Shown here one piece after another: positions 8,510 to 16,484 of a stretch of DNA of 64,000 nucleotides (the first letter of the stretch is position 1; each line of letters starts with the position of its first letter). The notes beneath the pieces are model-generated. The model searched no databases, was not told where the DNA came from, and saw only the letters and a program-made list of their open reading frames with translations. The position numbers and the translations under genes are program-made. Location of the stretch: positions 372,001 to 436,000 of the forward strand of contig CAVZJG010000004.1 in assembly GCA_963775575.1 (NCBI GenBank), written 5' to 3'. The DNA comes from Roseiarcus sp963775575. GTDB taxonomy: Bacteria > Pseudomonadota > Alphaproteobacteria > Rhizobiales > Beijerinckiaceae.

Positions 8510-8880
8510 TAAGGCGACAACGGCGGGCTTCTTCGCGCTCCGGCCCGCCGCGCCGCCGAAAGCGGTCTTCGATCCTTGACAGAGGCAAGGCTTCGGAAAA
8601 CAAGGTTTCCATGAGGAAAGACCGCGCTCTCCGCCGAAGGCCGGCGCGGGGAATCTAGGGACCTTCGGAGGGGAAGAAGAGGAGATCGCGCAAGGATCGG
8701 GCCGCCGCTTGCGCGCCGCTCCGACAAGCCGCAAGTCCGTGTGGCGGCTCGCCGCCGGTTCCGGCGGTCCGCCTCGCCAACGCGCGCCTCGCTCATCGAC
8801 GCGCCTGGCAGGTCCGAGGCCAGGCTTGCGCGTCCGCAGCGACCGCTGAACGGGGGCGAAGAGAAAATTGGGGGAACATC
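8510..8880. other. Intergenic region with a half copy of a palindromic repeat
   Basis: No gene is seen. Positions 8591-8622 match, in inverted orientation, the arm of the repeat at 19992-20127. The MFS gene downstream has a GGGGGAAC ribosome-binding site just before 8881. Confidence 0.5.
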
Positions 8881-10197
8881 ATGGTCAATGCGACGACGCC
8901 ATCATCGCCATCCGCCGGACGCCGCCGCACGCGGGCTCGTTTCGGCATTCTGGCGCTCATCTCCATCGGGACGATGATCAACTATCTCGATCGCACCGTG
9001 CTCGGCGTCGCCGCGCCGGCCCTGCGAACCGACCTGGCGATCGACGCCGCGACGATGGGCGTCGTCTTCTCGGCCTTCTCTTGGACCTACGCCGCGGCGC
9101 AGATTCCCGGCGGCGTCTTCCTTGACCGCTTCGGCGCGAAGATCACCTACTTCATTTCGGTCACCTGCTGGTCGCTGTTCACCCTCGCGCAGGCTTTCGC
9201 CGTCGGCCTCACCTCGCTGGTGTTCTACCGCTTCGGTCTCGGCCTCTCGGAGGCGCCTTGCTTCCCGACCAACAGCCGCATCGTCGGCACTTGGTTCCCG
9301 CAACAGGAGCGCGCGACCGCGACGGGCGTCTATACCGTTGGCGAATATGTCGGCCTGGCGCTGTTCAGCCCTTTCTTGTTCTGGCTGATGGCGGCCTATA
9401 GCTGGCATGCCCCGTTCATCGTCGTCGGCGTCGTCGGCCTCGCATTCGCAGTGGTTTGGTTGTGGCTCTTTCGCGAGCCGCGCGATCACGCCTCCGTCAA
9501 CGAAGCCGAACTCGACCATATCGCCGAAGGCGGCGGATTGGCGCTGCATACCCACGACCGCGTGCCGTTCTCCTGGGCGAACGTCGGCAAGCTGTTGTCC
9601 TACCGCCAGATCTGGGGCGCGGGCATCGGCCAGTTCGCCGGCAATTCGACCCTGGTGTTCTTCCTCACCTGGTTCCCGACCTATTTGGCCGCCGAGCGGC
9701 ACATGGCCTGGGTGAAGGTCGGGTTCTTCGCGGTGCTGCCGTTCATCGCCGCGGCCATCGGAGTCCTCGCCGGCGGCTGGGTCTCGGACAAGTTGCTGAA
9801 GTCGACCGGCTCCGCCAACATCGCGCGCAAAGCGCCGATCATCGCCGGCCTGCTGCTGGCTTCGCTGATCGTCAGCGCGAACTACGTCGACAGCGACAAC
9901 GCGGTGATCGCCATTCTCTCGGTCGCCTTCTTCGGCCAGGGCATGGTCGGCCTCGGTTGGACGGTCATTTCCGACATCGTGCCCAAGCCGCTGATGGGAC
10001 TGACCGGCGGCCTGTTCAATTTCGCCTCCAACCTCGCCGGCATCGTCACGCCGATCGTGATCGGCTATATCGTCAGCGCCACCGGCTCGTTTGTCGGCGC
10101 GCTCGCCTTCATCGGCGCGGTGGCGCTGCTCGGCGCCGTCTCCTACATCTTCATTCTCGGCGATGTCCGCCGTCTCGAAATCGCCGGAGAATCGTGA
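8881..10197 (+). CDS. MFS transporter, anion:cation symporter type
   Basis: A 438-residue, 12-helix inner-membrane carrier. Features of the sugar-acid/organic-anion ACS branch of the major facilitator superfamily (GudP, ExuT, DgoT relatives) are visible: SIGTMINYLDRTVLGVAAPAL in helix 1, DRFGAKITYF after helix 2, and RFGLGLSEAPCFPTNSRIVGTWFP in helix 4. It starts a three-gene unit with an AroE-like dehydrogenase 66 bases downstream and an AEC carrier. A hydroxylated carboxylate such as shikimate or quinate is a reasonable substrate, but this is inferred from context. Confidence 0.87.
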   Translation: MVNATTPSSPSAGRRRTRARFGILALISIGTMINYLDRTVLGVAAPALRTDLAIDAATMGVVFSAFSWTYAAAQIPGGVFLDRFGAKITYFISVTCWSLFTLAQAFAVGLTSLVFYRFGLGLSEAPCFPTNSRIVGTWFPQQERATATGVYTVGEYVGLALFSPFLFWLMAAYSWHAPFIVVGVVGLAFAVVWLWLFREPRDHASVNEAELDHIAEGGGLALHTHDRVPFSWANVGKLLSYRQIWGAGIGQFAGNSTLVFFLTWFPTYLAAERHMAWVKVGFFAVLPFIAAAIGVLAGGWVSDKLLKSTGSANIARKAPIIAGLLLASLIVSANYVDSDNAVIAILSVAFFGQGMVGLGWTVISDIVPKPLMGLTGGLFNFASNLAGIVTPIVIGYIVSATGSFVGALAFIGAVALLGAVSYIFILGDVRRLEIAGES

Positions 10198-10263
10198 CCG
10201 CTCATGCGCGCCTCGCCGGCGCCTCCGATCCATCGCGAATAGGGGAAAACGAGACCTCGCTCC

Positions 10264-11097
10264 ATGATCACCGGCAGGACCCAAGTCATCGCGCATATTG
10301 GATATCCCGCCGAGGCGTTCAAAGCGCCGATGATCTATAATCCCTGGTTCGAAGCCAAGGGCGTCGACGCCGTCGTCGTGCCGCTGGGCGTGAAGGCCGA
10401 GGACTACGCATCGGCGCTGCGGCCTCTGTTCAAGGCCGTCAATCTGCTCGGCGCGCTGGTGACGATGCCGCACAAGGTGGCGACGGCCGGCCTCGTCGAC
10501 GACCTGACGGTCACGGCGAAGATCGCGGGCGCGGCCAACGCGATTTTGCGACGCCCCGACGGATCGCTGCTCGGCGACATGTTCGACGGATCGGGCTTCG
10601 TGCGCGGGCTGGCGCGAAAGGGCCAAGCGATCCGCGGCGCGAGCGCGCTCGTCGTCGGCTCGGGCGGCGTCGGTTCCGCCATCGCGGCTTCGCTCGCGGA
10701 AGCGGGCGCCGCCAAGCTCGGCCTGTTCGATGTCGCGCCGGCCTCCGCCGACAAGCTCGGCGATCGTCTCAGAGGGCATTACCCCGGGTTGACGATTTCG
10801 ACCGGATCGGCCGATCCCGCGGGATACGACATCGTCGTCAACGCGACGCCGCTCGGCATGCAAGCCGGCGACCCGTTGCCGATCGACGTCGAGCGGATCG
10901 CGCCCTCGACCTTCGTCGGCGAAGTCGTGATGAAGGAAGAGTTCACGCCGTTCCTGCGCGCGGCCATCGCCAGGGGTTGTCGGGTTCAGGTGGGAACCGA
11001 CATGCTCTATGAGATGATTCCCGCCTATCTCGAGTTTTTCGGCTTCGGGACGAGCGATCCGGAGGAACTTCGCCGATTGTCCCGGCTGAAATACTGA
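10264..11097 (+). CDS. Shikimate dehydrogenase-like oxidoreductase, probably catabolic
   Basis: A 277-residue cytoplasmic AroE-family protein. It has the catalytic-lysine motif TMPHK, the second conserved segment NAILRRPDGSLLGDMFDGSGF with its aspartate, the NAD(P)-binding loop VVGSGGVGSAIAASLAEAG, and NATPLGM. The N-terminal SxSP substrate motif of the housekeeping enzyme is replaced (GYPAEAFKAPMIYN), as in AroE paralogues found in transport/catabolic cassettes rather than in aromatic amino-acid synthesis. It sits between two carriers. The exact substrate and NAD/NADP preference cannot be read with confidence. Confidence 0.85.
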   Translation: MITGRTQVIAHIGYPAEAFKAPMIYNPWFEAKGVDAVVVPLGVKAEDYASALRPLFKAVNLLGALVTMPHKVATAGLVDDLTVTAKIAGAANAILRRPDGSLLGDMFDGSGFVRGLARKGQAIRGASALVVGSGGVGSAIAASLAEAGAAKLGLFDVAPASADKLGDRLRGHYPGLTISTGSADPAGYDIVVNATPLGMQAGDPLPIDVERIAPSTFVGEVVMKEEFTPFLRAAIARGCRVQVGTDMLYEMIPAYLEFFGFGTSDPEELRRLSRLKY

Positions 11098-11106
11098 TTG
11101 CGGCCG

Positions 11107-12048
11107 ATGCTCGACGTCATCTCGATCACGCTGCCGATCTTCATTCTGATCTCGCTGGGCTTTGCGTCGACGCGGCTGGGAGTCACGACGCCCGAGGACA
11201 TTCGCGCGCTCGGCGCCTTCGTCATCCGCTTTGCGCTGCCCGCGCTCATTTTCAAGTCGCTGTCGCAGCGTCCCTTCGCCGAGATCGCCAACGCGGATTA
11301 TCTCATCGCCTATACGGTCGGGTCGGGCGTCGTCTTCGCGACGATGTTCGCTCTTGCTCGGGTCTTGCAGCCCGGCGGCGTCGCGGCGAACGCGATGGCG
11401 GCTCTGGGTTCCTCCTCTTCCAATAGCGGGTTCGTCGGCTATCCCGTGGCGTTGATGTTCGTCGGCCCATCGGCGGGGCTCGCGCTTGCGCTTTCCATGA
11501 TCACCGAGAACGTCGTCATCATCCCGCTGGCGCTGACGCTGGCGGAAAGCGGCCGCCAAGCCGGCAAGAGCTTGCCCCAGGTCTTTGCCCATCTGGTCGG
11601 TCGGCTGGTCGGCAATCCGATGTTCATCGGCATCGCTCTGGGGGCGGCGGCGTCGCTGTCCGGGCTGAGGCTGCCGGGTCCCGTCGGCAAGTCGATCGAC
11701 ATGCTCTCCCTGACGTCGGGAGCGCTGGCGTTGTTCGCTGTGGGCGGCGCCCTGGTCGGCCTGAGGCTCGGCGGCGTATGGCGGGATGTCGCAAGGATCG
11801 TCGTCGGCAAGCTCATCCTCCATCCCGTCGCCATTCTCGCGGCGTCGCTGATCCTCGCGCCGCGGCTCGATCCGGGTTTGCGCAAGTCGATGCTGATTTT
11901 CGCCAGCGCGCCGATGCTCAGCATCTATCCGCTGCTGAGCCGCCCATATGGACAGGAACAGGTCGCGGCGGCGTCGCTGTTGGTCGCGACGACGCTGTCG
12001 TTCCTGACCACGTCGACGCTGTTGCTGATGTTGTCGTGGCTTGGTTGA
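11107..12048 (+). CDS. AEC-family (auxin efflux carrier-like) transporter
   Basis: A 313-residue membrane protein with ten predicted helices: ISITLPIFILISLGF at the N-terminus, the conserved GSSSSNSGFVGYPVAL segment after the first helices, and LLVATTLSFLTTSTLLLM at the C-terminus. AEC transporters move organic anions such as malate or malonate. The frame also opens with TTG at 11098, directly after the preceding stop; I prefer ATG 11107, though neither has a strong RBS. The tight spacing makes it the third gene of the MFS/AroE-like operon. Confidence 0.85.
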   Translation: MLDVISITLPIFILISLGFASTRLGVTTPEDIRALGAFVIRFALPALIFKSLSQRPFAEIANADYLIAYTVGSGVVFATMFALARVLQPGGVAANAMAALGSSSSNSGFVGYPVALMFVGPSAGLALALSMITENVVIIPLALTLAESGRQAGKSLPQVFAHLVGRLVGNPMFIGIALGAAASLSGLRLPGPVGKSIDMLSLTSGALALFAVGGALVGLRLGGVWRDVARIVVGKLILHPVAILAASLILAPRLDPGLRKSMLIFASAPMLSIYPLLSRPYGQEQVAAASLLVATTLSFLTTSTLLLMLSWLG

Positions 12049-12244
12049 GGGTGAATGGGCGGCGGCCGCTCGACGTCGGAGGCGACGGGTCCGATCGAAG
12101 CCGAATTTTCGGCGTGGCCTTTCTTCGCAGTGCGTATCGATCGCGACAACGTCGCCTCGGGACAAAAGCCGCAATTCAATTGCGGCCGCCGCCCGGCCCG
12201 CTTTGTGGGTTTCCATCTCGGCGCGCGGCGGCTAAGAAGCGCCG

Positions 12245-13483
12245 ATGTCCCTTGGCGACCCGCTGCCGCCCCGACCGCGCCCCCGCAAGATTTCGCGCTC
12301 CGACGCCGCGTTCTGGCGCATCACCGGGCCGTTGGCGTTCGGCGGCTTTTCCACCTTCGCGCTGCTCTACAGCGTGCAGCCGCTGATGCCGGTGTTCGCG
12401 CGCGAGTTCGCGGTCTCGCCGGCGCTCGCCAGCCTGTCGCTGTCGGCGACGACCGCGACGCTAGCCGTCGCGATGATCGGCGCCGGCGCCGTCGCCGACA
12501 TCTTCGGACGCAAGCGCGTCATGGTCGCGTCTCTCGTGGCCTCTTCCCTCGCCACCATGCTCGCCGCGCTGGCGGCGGACTGGCCGACGCTGCTCGGCTT
12601 GCGCGCGCTCGCCGGCCTCGCGCTCTCCGGCCTGCCGGCGGTGGCGATGGCCTATCTCGGCGACGAGATGGATGCGCAGGCGATTGGTCTGGCGATGGGG
12701 CTCTACATCGCCGGCGGCACGCTCGGCGGCATGTCGGGGCGGCTCGTCGTCGCCGCGCTCAGCGACCATTGCGGCTGGCGGCTGGCGATCGCGGCGGCGG
12801 GGGCGGTCGGGCTTGTCGGCGCGGCGCTGATCGGCTTCGCTCTGCCGGCGTCGCGCCGCTTTTCGCCGCGCTGGCCCGACTTCGCCGGCCTCGCGGCCCC
12901 GATAAGGAGGCACTTGGCCGATCCCGGCCTGCGCCTGCTGTTCGCCGAAGGGTTCCTGCTGATGGGCTCCTTCGTCTGCGCCTACAATTACACCGGCTTT
13001 CGCCTCGCCGCGCCGCCGTTTTCGTTGAGCCAGACCGCCATCGGCTTCATCTTCGTGCTCTATCTCGTCGGCGCGGTCAGTTCGATGGTCATGGGCGATC
13101 TCGCCGGCCGCTTCGGGCGCCGGCGGGCGCTGGCGATCGCCATCGCGATCGAGGCGGCGGGCGTCGCGGCGACGCTGCCGGACAACATGGCCGCCGTCAT
13201 CGCCGGCGTCGGCCTGTTCACCTGGGGGTTCTTCGGCGCCCATTCGATTTGCTCGAGCTGGGTCGGCCTGAGGGCGGACGGCGCCCGCGCCCAGGCCGCG
13301 GCGCTCTATCTCTTCTTCTACTACGTCGGGTCGAGCCTGGTCGGCTCGTCGGGCGGCTTGTTTTACGCGCGCGCCGGCTGGCCCGGCGTCGCCGGGCTGC
13401 TGGCGGCGCTGATGGGAACCGCGGTGATCGTCGCGCTGCGGCTTTCCAAAATCCCGCCGCCGCGCCATCTTATCCCGCGTTGA
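12245..13483 (+). CDS. MFS transporter, YnfM/arabinose-efflux-like
   Basis: A 412-residue, 12-helix carrier with a charged N-terminal tail (PLPPRPRPRKISRSD). Family marks include LLYSVQPLMPVFAREFAVSPA, ADIFGRKRVMVASL after helix 2, and a second FGRRRALAIA loop between helices 8 and 9, as in the drug-efflux type MFS YnfM. Substrate is unknown. It is 196 bases after the AEC gene and 13 bases before recO, so it may be co-transcribed with recO. Confidence 0.85.
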   Translation: MSLGDPLPPRPRPRKISRSDAAFWRITGPLAFGGFSTFALLYSVQPLMPVFAREFAVSPALASLSLSATTATLAVAMIGAGAVADIFGRKRVMVASLVASSLATMLAALAADWPTLLGLRALAGLALSGLPAVAMAYLGDEMDAQAIGLAMGLYIAGGTLGGMSGRLVVAALSDHCGWRLAIAAAGAVGLVGAALIGFALPASRRFSPRWPDFAGLAAPIRRHLADPGLRLLFAEGFLLMGSFVCAYNYTGFRLAAPPFSLSQTAIGFIFVLYLVGAVSSMVMGDLAGRFGRRRALAIAIAIEAAGVAATLPDNMAAVIAGVGLFTWGFFGAHSICSSWVGLRADGARAQAAALYLFFYYVGSSLVGSSGGLFYARAGWPGVAGLLAALMGTAVIVALRLSKIPPPRHLIPR

Positions 13484-13496
13484 GTCGGAGCGCGCG

Positions 13497-14234
13497 ATGG
13501 AATGGCGCGACGAAGGCATCGTCATCGGCGTCAGGCGCCATGGCGAGAGTTCGGCGATCGTCGAGGCGATGACGCGCGCCCATGGCCGCCATCTCGGCCT
13601 GGTGCGCGGCGGCCGCTCGACCCGCCTGCAAAGCGCGCTGCAGCCCGGCAACACGCTCGGCCTGGTGTGGCGCGCGCGCCTTGACGAACATCTGGGAATT
13701 TACGCCGTCGAACCGCTGGCGCTGCGGGCGTGGCGGCTCATCGCCAGCGGCCTCGCGCTCGCCGGCGTCGGCTATCTCGGCGCGCTGATGCGGCTGCTGC
13801 CCGAGCGCGATCCCCACGAGTCGCTGTTCGAGGCGCTGGCGCTGATCGCCGAGCATCTCGACGACGCGGGAATCGCGCCGGCGCTGATCGCGCGGCTCGA
13901 GGCGCAGGTGCTCGCCGAATGCGGCTTTTCGCTCGATCTCGAGCGCTGCGCGGCGACCGGCGCGCGCGAGGACCTGATCTACGTCTCGCCGAAATCGGGG
14001 CGCGCCGTCAGCGCTGCGGCGGGCGCGCGGTGGAAAGAGCGGCTGCTGCCGCTGCCGGCTTTCCTGCGCCTCGGCGCCGCGGCGCCGGCGCCCGAGCCGG
14101 CCGACGTCGCCGACGCGTTCCGCCTCACCGGCTTTTTCCTGACGCGCGATCTCTTCGCGCCGCGCGGCCTGCCGCTGCCCGATTCGCGCCGCGCCTTCCT
14201 GGCGGCGGCGGCGAAGGCGGGGGCGGGGGTTTAG
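13497..14234 (+). CDS. recO: DNA repair protein RecO
   Basis: Loads RecA on SSB-coated single strands in the RecFOR pathway. The 245-residue product has the N-terminal OB-fold start MEWRDEGIVIGVRRHGESSAIVEAMTRAHGRHLGLVRGG and a helical C-terminal domain, with LEAQVLAECGFSLDLERCAATG at the usual place of the zinc/cysteine region. A 57-bp piece of its 3' end recurs at 16404-16460. Convergent with the TPR genes. Confidence 0.92.
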   Translation: MEWRDEGIVIGVRRHGESSAIVEAMTRAHGRHLGLVRGGRSTRLQSALQPGNTLGLVWRARLDEHLGIYAVEPLALRAWRLIASGLALAGVGYLGALMRLLPERDPHESLFEALALIAEHLDDAGIAPALIARLEAQVLAECGFSLDLERCAATGAREDLIYVSPKSGRAVSAAAGARWKERLLPLPAFLRLGAAAPAPEPADVADAFRLTGFFLTRDLFAPRGLPLPDSRRAFLAAAAKAGAGV

Positions 14235-14294
14235 AGCATCACGCCGCTGATTTCCGCGCAATTCGAGAATTGAACCAGAATCCCAGCGGAGCCG

Positions 14295-16007
14295 CTAGCG
14301 CTTCAATGCAATCAAGTCGGATTCCATCTCTGTGATCCGGCTTTGGGCCGCCGGTAGCCAGTAGCTTTCGCCGGCCTGCTGGTAAACTTCCACAGCATTG
14401 CGCATGCAGGCAAGCGCTTCTTCCATACGCGCGGAACTCTTCTGACGCTCCGCCAGCACGGCCAGCGCACTGCCCAGACTCATTTGCGTCGTCGCCCAAT
14501 CGAGCGGGACCCGCTCGCGCGTATATTCGTTCAGCGCCTCGCGATATGCGGCGACCGCCTGCTCCAGCTTGCCCGTCCCGCTCTCGCGCTCGCCAAGGCT
14601 TGAGAGCGCGTTGCCCAGATTCATCTGCGCCGCCGCCCAATCGAGCGGAACCCGCTCGCGCGTATATTCGTTCAGCGCCTCGCGATAGGCGGCGACCGCC
14701 TGCTCCAGCTTGCCCGTCCCGCTCTCGCGCTCCCCAAGGCTGAAGAGCGCATTGCCCAGATTCATCTGCGCCTTCGCCCAATCGAGCGGGACCCGCTCGC
14801 GAGTGCATTCCTTCAGCGCCTCGCGATAGGCGGCGACCGCCTGCTCCAGCTTGCCCGTCCCGCTCTCGCGCTCGCCAAGGCTTGAGAGCGCGTTGCCCAG
14901 ATTCATCTGCGCCGCCGCCCAATCGAGCGGAACCCGCTCGCGCGTATATTCGTTCAGCGCCTCGCGATAGGCGGCAACCGCCTGCTCCAGCTCGCCCGTC
15001 CCGCTCTCGCGCTCCCCAAGGCTGAAGAGCGCATTGCCCAGATCCATCTGCGCGTGCGCCCAATCGAGCGGGACCCGCTCGCGAGTGCATTCCTTCAGCG
15101 CCTCGCGATAGGCGGCGACCGCCTGCTCCAGCTTGCCCGTCCCGCTCTCGCGCTCCCCAAGGATTTCGAGCGCATTGCCAAGACCGAATTATGTCCGCGC
15201 CCACTCGAGCGGAACCTGCTCGCGCGGCTTCAACTCGAGCAGACGCCTTTCGCGTTCGATCGCCGAAACCAGCGCAGCGTTATCGCCGAATTCGTGTCCT
15301 TGTTGGTAGAGCGCGTTCGCTTCCCGTTCGAGATAGCCAATGCGTTTGTCCTCATGATCGCTGTTCGGCGGAAGCACCGCGGCCGCGTCGGCGAAGTGCC
15401 CCGCGGCCTCGCGATATCGCAGTCGGGTCAATGCGATTTCGCCGCGCCGGGCGGCAGTCTCGGCGGCGCCGAACGCGAAGCGGTCGAGCGCGCGCCTCTG
15501 GTCCATTTCGACCTGCGCAAGCAGCGCGTCGGCTTTGTCCAATTGGCCGTCGTCGATCGCCCGCTGCGCTTCGGCCTTGAGGGCGGTCATACTGGGGTCG
15601 TCGCCGACCTGTGTCGATGCGGACGCCGCGAGAGCTTTGTATCGCTCGGCAATTTCGACCAGCTTGGCGGTCAGGCGCTCGGGCGGGATGTCCTTTTCGC
15701 CGAGAATGTCCAAGGCGGCGCGAACTTGGCGCTCGTTCAAATCGAGCTTCTCTTTGAGAACGGAGATGGTTTCCTTTTGCGCCGCGTTCAGTTCCTCAAG
15801 GGTCTTGGTCCTTTCTCGGACCAGCTCTTCGAGCTTGTCCAGGGGAACGCCGATGGTGATTGTTGAATCTTTGACCTCGCCGCAAATGCCGACGCTGCCG
15901 CCGTTAGCGTTGATCTCGCATGGCTGCGCAAAGGCTTGCTGGCTCGACGTGAGAACTGCCGCCGCAAGCAAGACCGCGAATGCGAGCCGCCGCATGACGC
16001 GCCTCAT
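14295..16007 (-). pseudogene. Secreted TPR protein split by an in-frame stop codon
   Basis: The ATG at 16007 overlaps the preceding gene's TGA (ATGA). The first part, to a TAA at 15189-15191, encodes a signal peptide (FAVLLAAAVLTSSQQAFA), a PCEINANGGSVGICGEVKDSTITIG motif, a coiled-coil-like region (residues about 55-115) and degenerate TPR helices. The same frame continues after the stop through five almost identical 47-residue TPR units and a divergent cap, ending at 14295. The stop lies where each other repeat has a Gln codon (WA-x-x-Q), so a CAA-to-TAA change is likely. Whether the halves act as separate proteins, the second from ATG 15047, is unknown. Full length would be 570 residues. 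Confidence 0.75.
14478..15182 (-). repeat. Five 141-bp tandem repeats encoding TPR units
   Basis: Five consecutive 141-bp units, each encoding LGNALxSLGERESGTGKLEQAVAAYREALxEyTRERVPLDWAxxQM. They differ at only a few codons and two sub-variants (KECTRE and NEYTRE) tend to alternate. Such near-identity implies recent expansion by recombination or slippage. Confidence 0.92.
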
Positions 16008-16273
16008 TTCGGCTTGGCCGCGCAATCCGTGTTCGTCGGCCCGCCGGCGGTTATCGTTGCGCCCGAGACCGGGCCGTTGATCGCGACGCTGCCGCAACTC
16101 GCGCAAATCGTCGCGCTGATCTCTGTCACGCCGCCGTCCGAATCGACCTTATGCGGAAAGAAGTAGACGAAGGCCGTCCACAGCCCGGCGATGACGACGA
16201 TGGCGCCGCCGCCGAGCCACGCCAAGCGCGCGCGATTGCTCTTCGAGCCGATAAACTGCCAAAACCCGCCCAT
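16004..16273 (-). CDS. Small membrane-anchored protein, unknown function
   Basis: An 89-residue protein with one transmembrane helix (LAWLGGGAIVVIAGLWTAFVYFF, about residues 18-40) after a short positive N-terminus, and a periplasmic tail carrying ICASCGSVAINGPVSGATITAGG. The tail resembles the CGEVKDSTITIG stretch of the next gene's mature N-terminus, suggesting a shared small fold or interaction surface. Its stop overlaps the next start (ATGA), so the two are translationally coupled. The ATG at 16273 has GGGGCG upstream; a TTG 18 bases earlier is an alternative. No known family recognised. Confidence 0.6.
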   Translation of the reverse strand: MGGFWQFIGSKSNRARLAWLGGGAIVVIAGLWTAFVYFFPHKVDSDGGVTEISATICASCGSVAINGPVSGATITAGGPTNTDCAAKPK

Positions 16274-16403
16274 CGAAACGCCCCGGCGCAAATCGCGATC
16301 GGCTGGCGATGGATTAGATCACGGTTTCGAGTTCATGGACAGCCGTGACCGTCGCGCCTCATGGTCGCGCTTTCGAGATCGTCAGTTTGGTCGGTCCCCG
16401 CTG

Positions 16404-16460
16404 TCTTCGCCCCGCGCGGCCTGCCGCTCCCCAATTCGCGCCGCGCCTTCCTGGCGGCGA
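16404..16460 (+). repeat. Second copy of the recO 3' coding segment
   Basis: These 57 bases match recO positions about 14152-14208 with three differences: two silent, one Asp-to-Asn. In frame they read FAPRGLPLPNSRRAFLAA. With recO itself they form direct repeats around the 2.2-kb TPR block. The copy stops about 25 bases short of the recO stop codon. Confidence 0.85.
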
Positions 16461-16484
16461 AGCGCCGAACGTCGTCGAAACGCG

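Noticed and set aside
8902..12216. A 1104-codon minus-strand open frame
   Set aside because: Antisense to the MFS, AroE-like and AEC genes; composition is highly charged and repetitive, typical of a shadow frame.
14478..15182. Regular repeats that might be a CRISPR array
   Set aside because: The unit is 141 bp with no variable spacers and it encodes TPR helices in frame.
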